Positions 44,316 to 56,990 of a stretch of DNA of 60,000 nt are shown here, in pieces. Every line of letters starts with the position of its first letter. Positions within the stretch are counted from its first letter, which is position 1. The notes beneath the pieces were generated by a model. It saw only the letters and a list, made by a program, of their open reading frames with translations, had not been told where the DNA came from and searched no databases. This DNA is from Lineus longissimus (taxonomy: Eukaryota; Nemertea; Pilidiophora; Heteronemertea; Lineidae). The stretch covers positions 5,852,756 through 5,912,755 of the forward strand of contig NC_088318.1 in the NCBI RefSeq assembly GCF_910592395.1, written 5' to 3'. A program made the position numbers and the translations under genes.

Positions 44316-47300
44316 ATTGGAATGAATTATTTCTTCAATGATATGAAAGTTGAAAACCCTCTGACATGTCTGAGTAAAAAAATGCAGAGGCAAGACACAT
44401 CATGCATGTCATGACACCCAGGAGCTTTTTCTCATTTCTGAAACAGTTGCATGGTTGGAATGAATTTCCAAATCAGTCCGTCAAATCTCTATCCAAATGG
44501 AACTTTAAGACCACTCTATAATTGTGCAGTAGTGTTAAAACTGACTTTTTTGAAGTAAAGTACGTAAATCGAGAAGAAGAGGACGTTTGCTTTGGTCTGC
44601 AATAAAATGTCACATCTGTCTCCGCCGACGTTGTCCTGTACATATGTCCTAGCAGACGATTTTTAAAATCATGATGTCCCACACCCGCACTTCAGTGGCG
44701 CCGGTGTGAATAAATCTACTTGCGTGAATGGTCAATGGCTCATGACGTCATGAAATAATTGCGTCACGAGGAAGGAAACAATGGGAATCATGGTAACTGT
44801 GGTTGCGGTGCGTCGTGAAAGCAGGATCGGCAAGCGCGGCCCGTATGGAATGCAACAAACTGTACCGGAACCGGAACTGTCATGGGTCTGCACAAATTTT
44901 TTCAGATTCGATGGACATGATGGATATATGAATTTTGTTTACACTTTATACACACGTAACCATTACACTCACTACGTTGTGTGAGTGACTATGTAAGATC
45001 TGCTTATTCACGCCCACCTGAAGAAAGTAAGTCATGCAAAGCCTGGTTCGATGACAGAGTTCTTCTGACCAGACAGGTGACGATAAAAAGTCTAAATAAC
45101 ATAGCTACTACTGTGAATATATGAATGTGGGATAATGGACGGAATTATCTACTGATATTAAACTCCCTTGATCAAGTAGTCAGGTCAGCAGAAACGAGCT
45201 TTCGATAGCACCCGGTTAGGTCAACGTTGTTTCGGCATACGAACACGATATAATACCACTCAACATTGAATGTAGTCGCTTGCCTTATCGGTCGGTTGGG
45301 AGGGCTCACTATATCGTTCTCTCCTATCAACACACACGATGCAACACGCTGATATGACTGAATTGTTGCTCCCATGCAGGCCATGTTTTTCTCCTGTCGG
45401 TGCAACTATTGAGAGAGGCCTATTCTATTATGTGGAGAATAAACCCTGCCACAATGGACTGCCACATTCACGATTGATAATCTGCCAATATTTGAATGAA
45501 GTCATTCAAATCTATGAAATCACTACCGATCAACAATGTTTTTTAATCATGTTTCGTCATGTTTTCGTTTTTTATCTCAGAACCTGCGAACGGGTGGTTC
45601 TGCAACATATAACCCTGCGAGAAAATGTTCATATTCAATAAACGACGTCCATCCGGTCCTCAGGATGAAAAGATTATTTTTTAGATCCAATTCGGATTCT
45701 AAGATAAGAGCCTGATGACTCGTTATATCATCAAACTCTTGCTTAGAATCCTGTTGAGACAAATTTTTATAACCTGGCGAATGTTATGTTATGGGAACTG
45801 GCTGAATGCTGTAAGGCTGTAAAGGATTTTTATCACTTTTTAGCATCTGGTCAGATAAAGCCTTTTTAAAAGTCCAGTGTATACGTAGCATTTGAAAAAG
45901 TTACAAAGTGATTATGATCGTAGCTAGACACTCACTAGGACTTCGTAAATAGACAACGTGGCACAACGTTATGTGTAATGTGGCTTAGGAGTGTACAATG
46001 TTCATACAGCAGACGGGGAAAAAACTCGTCCCATAATGATAGAAGCCTCGCCCGTTTTTTAGGTGATGTCATATTCGTGAAATGAATATTTGGGGAGACT
46101 GGCCTCTGTAGCCCAGGACGGCAGCCAGCCCATGAGAGAAAACCCCGAAATCAAACCGGGTAGTCGGAGCTCGTCAGCCTGGAAAAGGCAACCAGACTAG
46201 GAGACGGAATCTTAAAAAAATAAAACCTGACCGAAGACGGAGCGCACCGCGGCCATACTTGCGTCATACCAGTTGCGCACGCGAACAACAACAACCAAAC
46301 AACAACTAAATAAAATGAATAAAGTCGATTATGACTTTTGAACATCTACATGCCCGGTTTTCCCAGTAGAGGTGCCACTGTCTAATCGTGAAAAATATGA
46401 CAAGTCCAACAGTCGTTGTAGTATGCACCGAGGATCATCCGTGAGTTATATGAAAAAATTATTTCAATAAAAAGATGTATTTTGGCATAAAGAATACAAA
46501 TCACAAAACATAATATGTTTCGTGATATGACATATTATGCAACTTTTAACCCCGCTGTGAGGATTTCATTATGTCCGCTCTCAAAGAGAACAATAATTTG
46601 TTCAATGTTTACTTATTCAAATTTGCATGTATTGTATTCTTGATGCCAAAATATATATTTTTTATTCAGATCTTTTTTTATAATATGTAAAGAGCAATCT
46701 CTAGTGAACTCACACAACTGTTTGACATGGGGAGCCCCCAAACCCCCGTCCTTCTAACATATATAGCCAGTACATTGGGGGATGAGTCCCCCAAACCCCC
46801 TCCCCGTTCTCTGAAAGTGACAGGTTTTAGTCAGTACATTGGGGGGAAGGCCCCCCCCAACCCCCCCCATTGGACTCTAAAAATAGAATTCCTTGGAGAC
46901 GCTGAACAAGAAGGCTCCATAAAGAAATAGTCCCCGCCCCGGTAGCTGTCTCATATCTGCTGAAAGAAGCAGCTCTTTGTGGTGAAATAATAATTGAATG
47001 CATGTCATGACACCCAGGAGCGTTTTCTCATTTCTGAAGCAGTTGCATGGTTGGAATGAATTGCCAAATCAGTCCGTCAAATCTCTATGCAATGAAAATT
47101 GAAATGTCACAACTGTCTCCACCGACGTTGTCCTGTATGTCCTAGCAGACGATTTTTAAATAAATGATGTGATTGATATACTTGTAGATTGGAATGAATT
47201 ATTTCTTCAATGATATGAAAGTTGAAAACCCTCTGACATGTCTGAGTAAAAAAATGCAGAGGCAAGACACATCATGCATGTCATGACACCCAGGAGCTTT

Positions 47301-50120
47301 TTCTCATTTCTGAAACAGTTGCATGGTTGGAATGAATTTCCAAATCAGTCCGTCAAATCTCTATCCAAATGGAACTTTAAGACCACTCTATAATTGTGCA
47401 GTAGTGTTAAAACTGACTTTTTTGAAGTAAAGTACGTAAATCGAGAAGAAGAGGACGTTTGCTTTGGTCTGCAATAAAATGTCACATCTGTCTCCGCCGA
47501 CGTTGTCCTGTACATATGTCCTAGCAGACGATTTTTAAAATCATGATGTCCCACACCCGCACTTCAGTGGCGCCGGTGTGAATAAATCTACTTGCGTGAA
47601 TGGTCAATGGCTCATGACGTCATGAAATAATTGCGTCACGAGGAAGGAAACAATGGGAATCATGGTAACTGTGGTTGCGGTGCGTCGTGAAAGCAGGATC
47701 GGCAAGCGCGGCCCGTATGGAATGCAACAAACTGTACCGGAACCGGAACTGTCATGGGTCTGCACAAATTTTTTCAGATTCGATGGACATGATGGATATA
47801 TGAATTTTGTTTACACTTTATACACACGTAACCATTACACTCACTACGTTGTGTGAGTGACTATGTAAGATCTGCTTATTCACGCCCACCTGAAGAAAGT
47901 AAGTCATGCAAAGCCTGGTTCGATGACAGAGTTCTTCTGACCAGACAGGTGACGATAAAAAGTCTAAATAACATAGCTACTACTGTGAATATATGAATGT
48001 GGGATAATGGACGGAATTATCTACTGATATTAAACTCCCTTGATCAAGTAGTCAGGTCAGCAGAAACGAGCTTTCGATAGCACCCGGTTAGGTCAACGTT
48101 GTTTCGGCATACGAACACGATATAATACCACTCAACATTGAATGTAGTCGCTTGCCTTATCGGTCGGTTGGGAGGGCTCACTATATCGTTCTCTCCTATC
48201 AACACACACGATGCAACACGCTGATATGACTGAATTGTTGCTCCCATGCAGGCCATGTTTTTCTCCTGTCGGTGCAACTATTGAGAGAGGCCTATTCTAT
48301 TATGTGGAGAATAAACCCTGCCACAATGGACTGCCACATTCACGATTGATAATCTGCCAATATTTGAATGAAGTCATTCAAATCTATGAAATCACTACCG
48401 ATCAACAATGTTTTTTAATCATGTTTCGTCATGTTTTCGTTTTTTATCTCAGAACCTGCGAACGGGTGGTTCTGCAACATATAACCCTGCGAGAAAATGT
48501 TCATATTCAATAAACGACGTCCATCCGGTCCTCAGGATGAAAAGATTATTTTTTAGATCCAATTCGGATTCTAAGATAAGAGCCTGATGACTCGTTATAT
48601 CATCAAACTCTTGCTTAGAATCCTGTTGAGACAAATTTTTATAACCTGGCGAATGTTATGTTATGGGAACTGGCTGAATGCTGTAAGGCTGTAAAGGATT
48701 TTTATCACTTTTTAGCATCTGGTCAGATAAAGCCTTTTTAAAAGTCCAGTGTATACGTAGCATTTGAAAAAGTTACAAAGTGATTATGATCGTAGCTAGA
48801 CACTCACTAGGACTTCGTAAATAGACAACGTGGCACAACGTTATGTGTAATGTGGCTTAGGAGTGTACAATGTTCATACAGCAGACGGGGAAAAAACTCG
48901 TCCCATAATGATAGAAGCCTCGCCCGTTTTTTAGGTGATGTCATATTCGTGAAATGAATATTTGGGGAGACTGGCCTCTGTAGCCCAGGACGGCAGCCAG
49001 CCCATGAGAGAAAACCCCGAAATCAAACCGGGTAGTCGGAGCTCGTCAGCCTGGAAAAGGCAACCAGACTAGGAGACGGAATCTTAAAAAAATAAAACCT
49101 GACCGAAGACGGAGCGCACCGCGGCCATACTTGCGTCATACCAGTTGCGCACGCGAACAACAACAACCAAACAACAACTAAATAAAATGAATAAAGTCGA
49201 TTATGACTTTTGAACATCTACATGCCCGGTTTTCCCAGTAGAGGTGCCACTGTCTAATCGTGAAAAATATGACAAGTCCAACAGTCGTTGTAGTATGCAC
49301 CGAGGATCATCCGTGAGTTATATGAAAAAATTATTTCAATAAAAAGATGTATTTTGGCATAAAGAATACAAATCACAAAACATAATATGTTTCGTGATAT
49401 GACATATTATGCAACTTTTAACCCCGCTGTGAGGATTTCATTATGTCCGCTCTCAAAGAGAACAATAATTTGTTCAATGTTTACTTATTCAAATTTGCAT
49501 GTATTGTATTCTTGATGCCAAAATATATATTTTTTATTCAGATCTTTTTTTATAATATGTAAAGAGCAATCTCTAGTGAACTCACACAACTGTTTGACAT
49601 GGGGAGCCCCCAAACCCCCGTCCTTCTAACATATATAGCCAGTACATTGGGGGATGAGTCCCCCAAACCCCCTCCCCGTTCTCTGAAAGTGACAGGTTTT
49701 AGTCAGTACATTGGGGGGAAGGCCCCCCCCAACCCCCCCCATTGGACTCTAAAAATAGAATTCCTTGGAGACGCTGAACAAGAAGGCTCCATAAAGAAAT
49801 AGTCCCCGCCCCGGTAGCTGTCTCATATCTGCTGAAAGAAGCAGCTCTTTGTGGTGAAATAATAATTGAATGCATGTCATGACACCCAGGAGCGTTTTCT
49901 CATTTCTGAAGCAGTTGCATGGTTGGAATGAATTGCCAAATCAGTCCGTCAAATCTCTATGCAATGAAAATTGAAATGTCACAACTGTCTCCACCGACGT
50001 TGTCCTGTATGTCCTAGCAGACGATTTTTAAATAAATGATGTGATTGATATACTTGTAGATTGGAATGAATTATTTCTTCAATGATATGAAAGTTGAAAA
50101 CCCTCTGACATGTCTGAGTA
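44316..50120. repeat. Recent 2,872-bp tandem duplication
   Basis: 44316-47248 and 47188-50120 look identical wherever I compared them; the first differences outside are at 44315/47187 and 47249/50121. Either a very recent duplication or an assembly artefact. Confidence 0.85.
46224..46446. repeat. Segment with inverted copy of block near P1/P2
   Basis: 46349-46446 is the reverse complement of 37397-37497 and 51914-52012 (core ACTGTCTAATCGTGAAAAAT). Repeated at 49221-49318. Confidence 0.75.
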
Positions 50121-51912
50121 CAAAAATGCAGAGGCAAGACACATCATGCATGTCATGACACCCAGGAGCTTTTTCTCATTTCTGATGCAGTTGCATGGTT
50201 GGAATGAATTTCCAAATCAGTCCGTCAAATCTATCCAAATGGAACTTTAAGACCACTCTATAATTGTGCAGTAGTGTTAAAACTGACTTTTTTGAAGTAA
50301 AGTACGTAAATCGAGAAGAAGAGGACGTTTGCTTTGGTCTGCAATAAAATGTCACAACTGTCTCCGCCGACGTTGTCCTGTACATATGTCCTAGCAGACG
50401 ATTTTTAGATACATGATGTCCCACACCCGCACTTCAGGACAGTGGCGCCGGTGTGAATAAATCTACTTGCGTGAATGGTCAATGGCTCATGACGTCATGA
50501 AATAATTGCGTCACGAGGAAGGAAACAATGGGAATCATGGTATTGGTAACTGTGGTTGCGGTGCGTCGTGAAAGCAGGATCGGCAAGCGCGGCCCGTATG
50601 GAATGCGACAAACTGTACCGGAACCAGAATTGTCATGGGTCTGCACAAATTTTTTCAGATTCGATGGACATGATGGATATATGAATTTTGTTTACACTTT
50701 ATACATACGTAACCATTACACTCACTACGTTGTGTGAGTTAATATGTAAAGAGCAATCTCTAGTGAACTCACACAACTGTCCTTCTGACATATATAGCCA
50801 GTACATTGGGGGATGAGTCCCCCAAACCCCCTCCCCCGTTCTCTGAAAGTGACAGGTTTTAGTCAGTACATTGGGGGGAAGGCCCCCCCCCAACCCCCCC
50901 CATTGGACTCTAAAAATAGAATTCCTTGGAGACGCTGAACAATAAGGCCCCATAGGCCTAAAGAAATAGTCCCCGCCCCGGTAGCTGTCTCATATCTGCT
51001 GGAAGAAGCAGCTCTTTGTGGTGAAATAATAATTGAATGCATGTCATGACACCCAGGAGCTTTTTTCTCATTTCTGAAACAGTTGCATGGTTGGAATGAA
51101 TTTCCAAATCAGTCTGTCAAATCTCTATGCAATGAAAATTGAAATGTCACAACTGTCTCCACCGACGTTGTCCTGTATGTCCTAGCAGACGATTTTTAAA
51201 TAAATGATGTGATTGATATACTTGTAGATTGGAATGAATTATTTCTTCAATGACGATATGAAAGTTGAAAACCCTCTGACATGCCTGAGTACAAAAATGT
51301 AGAGGCAAGACACACCATGCATGTCATGACACCCAGGAGCTTTTTCTCATTTCTGAAACAGTTGCATGGTTGGAATGAATTTCCAAATCAGTCCGTCAAA
51401 TCTCTATCCAAATGGAACATTATGACCACTCTATATTTGTGCAGTAGTGTTAAAACTGACTTTTTTGAAGTAAAGTACGTAAATCGAGAAGAAGAGGACG
51501 TTTACTTCGTCTGCAATGAAATGTCACAACTGTCTCCGCCGACGTTGTTGTTCTGTATGTTCTAGCAGACGATTTTTAGATACATGATGTCCCACACCCG
51601 CACTTCAGGACAGTGGCGCCGGTGTGAATAAATCTACTTGCGTGAATCGTCAATGGCTCATGACGTCATGAAATAATTGCGTCACGAGGATCCAGGAAAC
51701 AATGGGGATCATGGTAACTGTGGTTGCGGTGCGTCGTGAAAGCAGGATCGGCAAGCGCGGCCCGTATGGAATGCAACAAACTGTACCGGAACCGGAACTG
51801 TCATGGGTCTGCACAAATTTTTTCAGATTCGATGGACATGATGGATATATGAATTTTGTTTACACTTTATACACACGTAACCATTACACTCACTACGTTG
51901 TGTGAGTTATTA

Positions 51913-52800
51913 GTCACGGATAATACCCGGTACACACTACAACCACTGTTGGACTAGTTATTTTTCACGATTAGACAGTGCCGCATCTATCGCGAAAAAA
52001 CCGGGCATTTAGATGTTAAAAAATGGCATATCCTTGGAGGACTGATCATGGCTGATGACGATCACAACTTGTTGTAGGAGCCGTCGTGGGCATGAGGTCC
52101 CTGGTTCCCACTGTTGGCGGCGGGACTCAAGGAAGGTCTTCGCCTTACATGTGCCTGCCTTACTCCACCCAGAAATACTTAGGATGTAGGGCTAATTGAG
52201 CAGCTCACGTGAGGTCTCCAAAAAGGTTTCAGGATAGGCCGGGGAATAAATTAATGGAAAATGGAAATACATGTATAATGTTGCAAAAAAGAAATTACAT
52301 GTACTACTAAATATTCCACAATTTATTCGTTTGGAAACTGTTATTCGTGCACGGAGTAGACTCCCTGGGCAGCCAATCGCTTCATCATAACTTGGTCTCC
52401 TTGTGGATTGTCCGGCAAATAGCCGGAATACGTGGGGCTGGACGATTTGATAGTCAAAGGCCATTGCTGTAACGAAACTGTAAGGGCATTTTCTGTCACC
52501 GAATCAGAGCTCTCGACGAATACCGCTTTAGCATACATAATATCGCAGCTGATATTTATACACGTCATTCCTACACTGCATATCTCCCATGGTTTTAGAT
52601 GGTCTACTTACTCACTGTGCTGTATCGTTAGTTGACCTACAAACAAAACCATTAAAGGCAAAATCTTTGTGCTAATAAAACCTCAGGTTACATAAGCTTA
52701 CTGGGAATACGACTACTTTAAACTTTATTAGTGCTAATTAGCGAAAATTAATCACCAAATGGTATTCCGACTGCAGCGCCCCTTCCAGCCAGTTGATAAA
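51913..52800 (-). repeat. Segmental duplication block P, copy P2
   Basis: It aligns first with 37397-37560 (CACGGATAATACCCGGTACA), then with P1 and P0 from ATTCCACAATTTATTCGTTT at 52313. The array above is inserted between this block and unit 2. Confidence 0.85.
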
Positions 52801-52944
52801 CTTTCGGCATCGCACCCACCCGCCAATTCGCTGTGGTCGTCGGTACATCCCCCCCCCCCCTCAAAAAAGCTCACCACTTGTCGCACTGAATATATTCTGG
52901 CAGTGCTTGAGTAGTCTATTTGACAGCGTCATAGGAAAACGGCG

Positions 52945-53215
52945 TGTCTTTGTGCTAGCGCGGGATCCGAGGTGACACAACCTGTAGATGACAGTATATT
53001 ATGGGGTCGGCCGACTTGTCTCTAGCTGTGCCAAGTTACACGACTGTGTCATTTACAGCATCAGACGACATGTCTTGGCCAGCGCAGGACTAGGTGACAC
53101 ACTATGTCGATGAGAGAGTCAGCCGACTTGTCTCTGTCAGTTTCGGAAGACAGTTAGACAAACTCTGTATTAAAATTTGACAGCATCGGAAGTCAGATGG
53201 CTTATTAATATACTT
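52945..53215. repeat. Degenerate satellite, left remnant
   Basis: It contains GGTGACACAACCTGTAGATG and GACTTGTCTCT words, the same monomers as in 57.0-59.98 kb. A short run of C precedes it at 52849-52861. Confidence 0.8.
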
Positions 53216-53480
53216 GTATAATGATACTTATATTATAGCGCATTCATCCAGAATATTTTCCGCTCAATGCGCTGTACAATAGAAAAACTCGACTAAAAGC
53301 CTCCCGAAAGAGGTGGGTCGTAAGAAGAACCTTGGAAGAGTTCAGTTGTCACATGATCTCAGTCGCTCATTCCAGAGTCGCGGGGCCACGGGCTTTGGCC
53401 CACACACTCGCAGCCTCACACACCCACAGATCTCAGGTCAAACGAATGAGACTGTGTGACTGTACTAGAATGTCTCTAGT
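53216..53480. repeat. Dispersed repeat fragment
   Basis: TATTATAGCGCATTCATCC, CAATGCGCTGTACAATAGAA and CATTCCAGAGTCGCGGGGCC are words I know from repetitive elements in several animals. No coding frame. Confidence 0.4.
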
Positions 53481-53873
53481 ATTCACAATAAACATATTAT
53501 AGATAAATGCACAGCTGACGGTATAAGGTTAGATATCAGGACTAGGCCTGTATCTGTTATATAATAATCAAGGTTGTTTATGAAACTAGGCCTATGGACT
53601 GTGACCGTGATACCGTCAGGTGTTCGCAATGTGATTTGATATCGACAGTTTTGGAATTAGCTGCCGTCGAGGGAACGCCTCGTCGGAAAGGCTACAGCTG
53701 AACCACTACAAATTATGTATCAACCGGGGACTTCCTTCTGCAAATAAACCTGTTACATCTCTATTCTTCGTTGCATTCGTCGTACAGCTCCACGAGCTGC
53801 TCCCCAGTCATCTTCTATCGGTGACTGGTGAGAGCAACCCGTAACCCGTATATGATATGTTTGTGGATAATAA

Positions 53874-54650
53874 AGCTGAATCGGGAGCCAGCATTTGAAT
53901 CGGGAAATGGACTTATAGAGGGTTAAAATGAGTTAAGACGAATAAGGAACTGGCATTTTGAACTGGGAAATGGAGTCAGAAAGGGTTAAAGAGACTTGCA
54001 AATGAATGAAATGGAGTCAGAAAGGGTTAAAGTGACTTGTAGCTGAATCGGGAGCCAGCATTTGAATCGGGAAATGGACTTATAGAGGGTTAAAATGAGT
54101 TAAGACGAATAAGGAACTGGCATTTTGAACTGGGAAATGGAGTCAGAAAGGGTTAAAGTGATTGTAAATGAATTGGGAAATGGAGTTATCAGGGGTTAAA
54201 ACAAGTTAAGACGAATAAGGAGCTGGTATTTTGAACTGGGAAATGGAGTCAGAAAGGGTTAAAGTGACTTGCAAATGAATGAAATGGAGTCAGAAAGGGT
54301 TAACGTGACTTGTAGCTGAATCGGGAGCAAGCATTTGAATCGGGAAATGGACTTATAGAGGGTTAAAATGAGTTAAGACGAATAAGGAACTGGCATTTTG
54401 AACTGGGAAATGGAGTCAGAAAGGGTTAAAGTGACTTGCAAATGAATGAAATGGAGTCAGAAAGGGTTAAAGTGACTTGTAGCTGAATCGGGAGCCAGCA
54501 TTTGAATAGGGAAATGGACTTATAGAGGGTTAAAATGAGTTAAGACGAATAATGAGCTGGTATTTTGAACCGGGAAATGGGTCAGAAAGGGTTAAAGTCA
54601 CTGATAGTTGAATCGAGAGCTTGATAGGAAAGGGTTAAAACCACCAAGTT
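53874..54650 (+). repeat. 167-bp-period minisatellite
   Basis: AGCTGAATCGGGAGC starts recur at 53874, 54041, 54314 and 54481 (intervals 167, 273, 167). Inner words GGGAAATGGAGTCAGAAAGG and GTTAAGACGAATAAGGA recur within each. Confidence 0.95.
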
Positions 54651-54726
54651 GAGTTATCGGACTTTGGAGTGTTAATATTTGAAAGAAATTTGAATTGGGA
54701 ACTGGGAAATGCTTAGCCCATTTCCT

Positions 54727-54768
54727 AGTTCCTTATTCGTACCCATGTTTGGGTACGAATAAGGAACT
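54727..54768. repeat. Perfect 19-bp palindrome
   Basis: AGTTCCTTATTCGTACCCA, loop TGTT, and the exact inverse. The arm contains the GAATAAGGAACT word of the neighbouring minisatellite. Confidence 0.93.
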
Positions 54769-54794
54769 GCGAACTTGGAACTGGGAACTGGGAA

Positions 54795-56990
54795 CTTGGA
54801 GCCAACTTCACAGACCCAATTCGTTGTGCTACCGGCAACCAGTGCAGTTCATGTAGAATTGGATTTATATGCACTGACTTCCTGCACCTGACTACTAGCC
54901 GAGCAGCCGCATTTGGCACTTTCTGCAATGGCAACACTGTGATCGCAGGAAGACCGACAATGCAAGTCGGGAATTACAGAAAATAAATCAAGTCTTGAAA
55001 TGACCAGAAGCTGTGTAACAAGCGAGTTGTATCCGCTGAGAGATACCTCCTGACCTTGCCTATATTGCGTATTGCCATGTTCGCACGTTGGACAGTGGAG
55101 GAGACATGCTGCTTAAAAGAAAAAAACGGGCTGTCGAAAATCACCCCAAGATTCCTTGCACAGTCAGATGGCTCAACAACACAGTCCACAACTCTGATCC
55201 CTTGGATATCCGGCATATAGCGAGTGTACATAGATCGTATAAACAGGAACACAGTCTTGTCATTATTGCATGCAAGATCATTCTCGCCCAGCCATCGACT
55301 AACGTCAGTTGCACATTCACTGATTGTCTTAACAGAGGCACATATATTTGACATGAGAACAGTTAAGTACTCTTGAGTATCGTCGGTATACAAGTGGTAC
55401 CACCCCCCCCCCCCCCGCCCCATCATGGTGGTCATATGCACCAAGTTCAAGAATGTCAGGGGATCTGTGTAGAGGGAAAAGAGAACCGGTCCCACAACTC
55501 AACCCCACCGGACTCAATGCATCAGTACCAATGCGTACACGCTGCTACCTGTTTGACAGATAGGAACGTATCCAAGACAGCGCGGTCCCCTCGACACCCA
55601 TTGCTTGGAGACGACGTATGAGTATATCATGATTGACATCGTCAAAGGCAGCACTGAGATCAAGGAGTCCTAAAAGTATACATTTCCTCGATCCCTGTGC
55701 CCTGGCAATGTCGTTATGGACAGGCAAAAGAACGGTTTTGACACAAAACCTCTCCCTGTCGGTCGACTGTCTGCAACCCATTTGCTTGTATATGTTCCAT
55801 AAGCAGCTGCGAGACTACCTTTTCCAGGACCTTAGAAATAAAACTGAGGTTTGAGACTGGTCTAAAGTTTTTTAAGACCTCCGCATCTAAGGATGTCTTC
55901 CTGAGAATTGGGCTATAACAATCGCCTCCTTCCACTGATCAGGGAATATCCCTGATGACAGAGAAAGGTTGATGATCTTTGTAATGATTGACAGCAGAGT
56001 GGTTAGCGAGTCTTTGACCAATGACGTGGGTGCTGGGTCAAGACTTGCAGTGCTTAGACTTCATCGTCTTAATCACCTTGGCAACTTGTTGTTCGTCGAT
56101 CTCCGTGAACATAGAGAGAGAACTCTGCACGTTGTATTGTTCACTACAGGCCTTGTCAACGTCAACTCGGGGAAGGCTTTGATGCCAGCAACTTTATCAA
56201 CAAAGTACATGTAGGTGTTAAATCGTTCAGCTAGTTCACCATCATCATCGTGGCTGGGTAGCGGAGATGGCACGTTGCGTGACAATAGTTTTCCGACAAT
56301 CTGTATTGATTCAGACACAGACGCCGACGCAAATGCTCTGAGTGTTGTAGTGTTTCACCTTGGCCTGCTCGATCATAGCATCAACAGACCTCGCCTGCGT
56401 CTTCCAGATATCGCGATGAACAGTACATTGCAAGCCTAGTCATTCGATATTGGCGCTCTAAACGTCGCTCCTTCTGGCGGGCATGAACTACCTCCTGTTC
56501 TAAGAATGCAGCCTTTAGGGCGTAGGACCATGGTCCTCTGTACTCAGTGTAGGGGCATGCATGTCGAGAGCTGACGAAATTGACTTTCGATAACTACTCA
56601 CTGGCTCTGATAGTGATATATCATCTGATTTCACACCAATATTTTTCACAGTATCGGTGCAGAAACTTTCAATGTTGATACCCCTTAGTCTTCGATAAAT
56701 AACGTCCTTGGTTGGAAGAGGTCGTTTCCGCATATTCAGCACAAAAAGGACCGCGAAGAGGTAAGACATTGATGGACGACTAACAATAACGTCGGTGACT
56801 GGACGAGTCCTCCTTTCGCGAAATCACGGAGTCCAGTAGATGACCATCTATGTGAGTGGCCTCCTTCACGTGCTGAACTTAGAATAAATTGATCAAGGAG
56901 AGCTACGAACTTGCGGGTTGACGAGTCCGTAGGAATGTCAAGGTGTAGGTTTAGGTGGCTTGTGACACCTTTATCGACATCCCCCTCTCA
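54795..56990 (-). pseudogene. Decayed CR1-like non-LTR retrotransposon
   Basis: Read leftward, the end of an endonuclease (DIPTDSSTRKFVALLDQF, about 56890-56945) is followed by the linker (LFVLNMRKRPLPTKD, then ALDMHAPTL near 56545). Reverse transcriptase pieces come next: NFRPVSNLSFISKVLEKVVS, LLGLLDLSAAFDDVNHDILI, LYTDDTQEYL at the YxDD site, and HELHWLPVAQRI at the C terminus. Frames change several times, and a C run at 55400 disrupts the region before YTDD. It is 5'-truncated and dead. Confidence 0.85.

Larger units (their letters stand above)
42616..51912. repeat. Tandem array of 1.19-kb and 2.87-kb units
   Basis: Units start TGTAAAGAGCAATCTCTAGT at 42616, 43809, 46686, 49558 and 50745. 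Short units (about 1.19 kb) end ACTACGTTGTGTGAGT. Long units (2877 and 2872 bp) add a copy of the core segment. Each unit contains two GC hairpins and an internal direct repeat GCATGTCATGACACCCAGGA. In unit 1 the matching position (about 36083) has no such sequence. Confidence 0.95.

Noticed and set aside
36495-48513. A 90-100 codon ORF repeated at 36495, 45339 and 48211, possibly a conserved gene
   Set aside because: Most differences between the 36.5-kb copy and the others change the amino acid, there is no domain or signal peptide, and the frame lies in a duplicated intronic segment.
43611-51905. 67-codon ORF repeated five times (starting MGIMVTVVAVRRESRIGK in most copies)
   Set aside because: Its repetition follows from the tandem array. 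It has no recognisable domain, and one copy differs in start and end.
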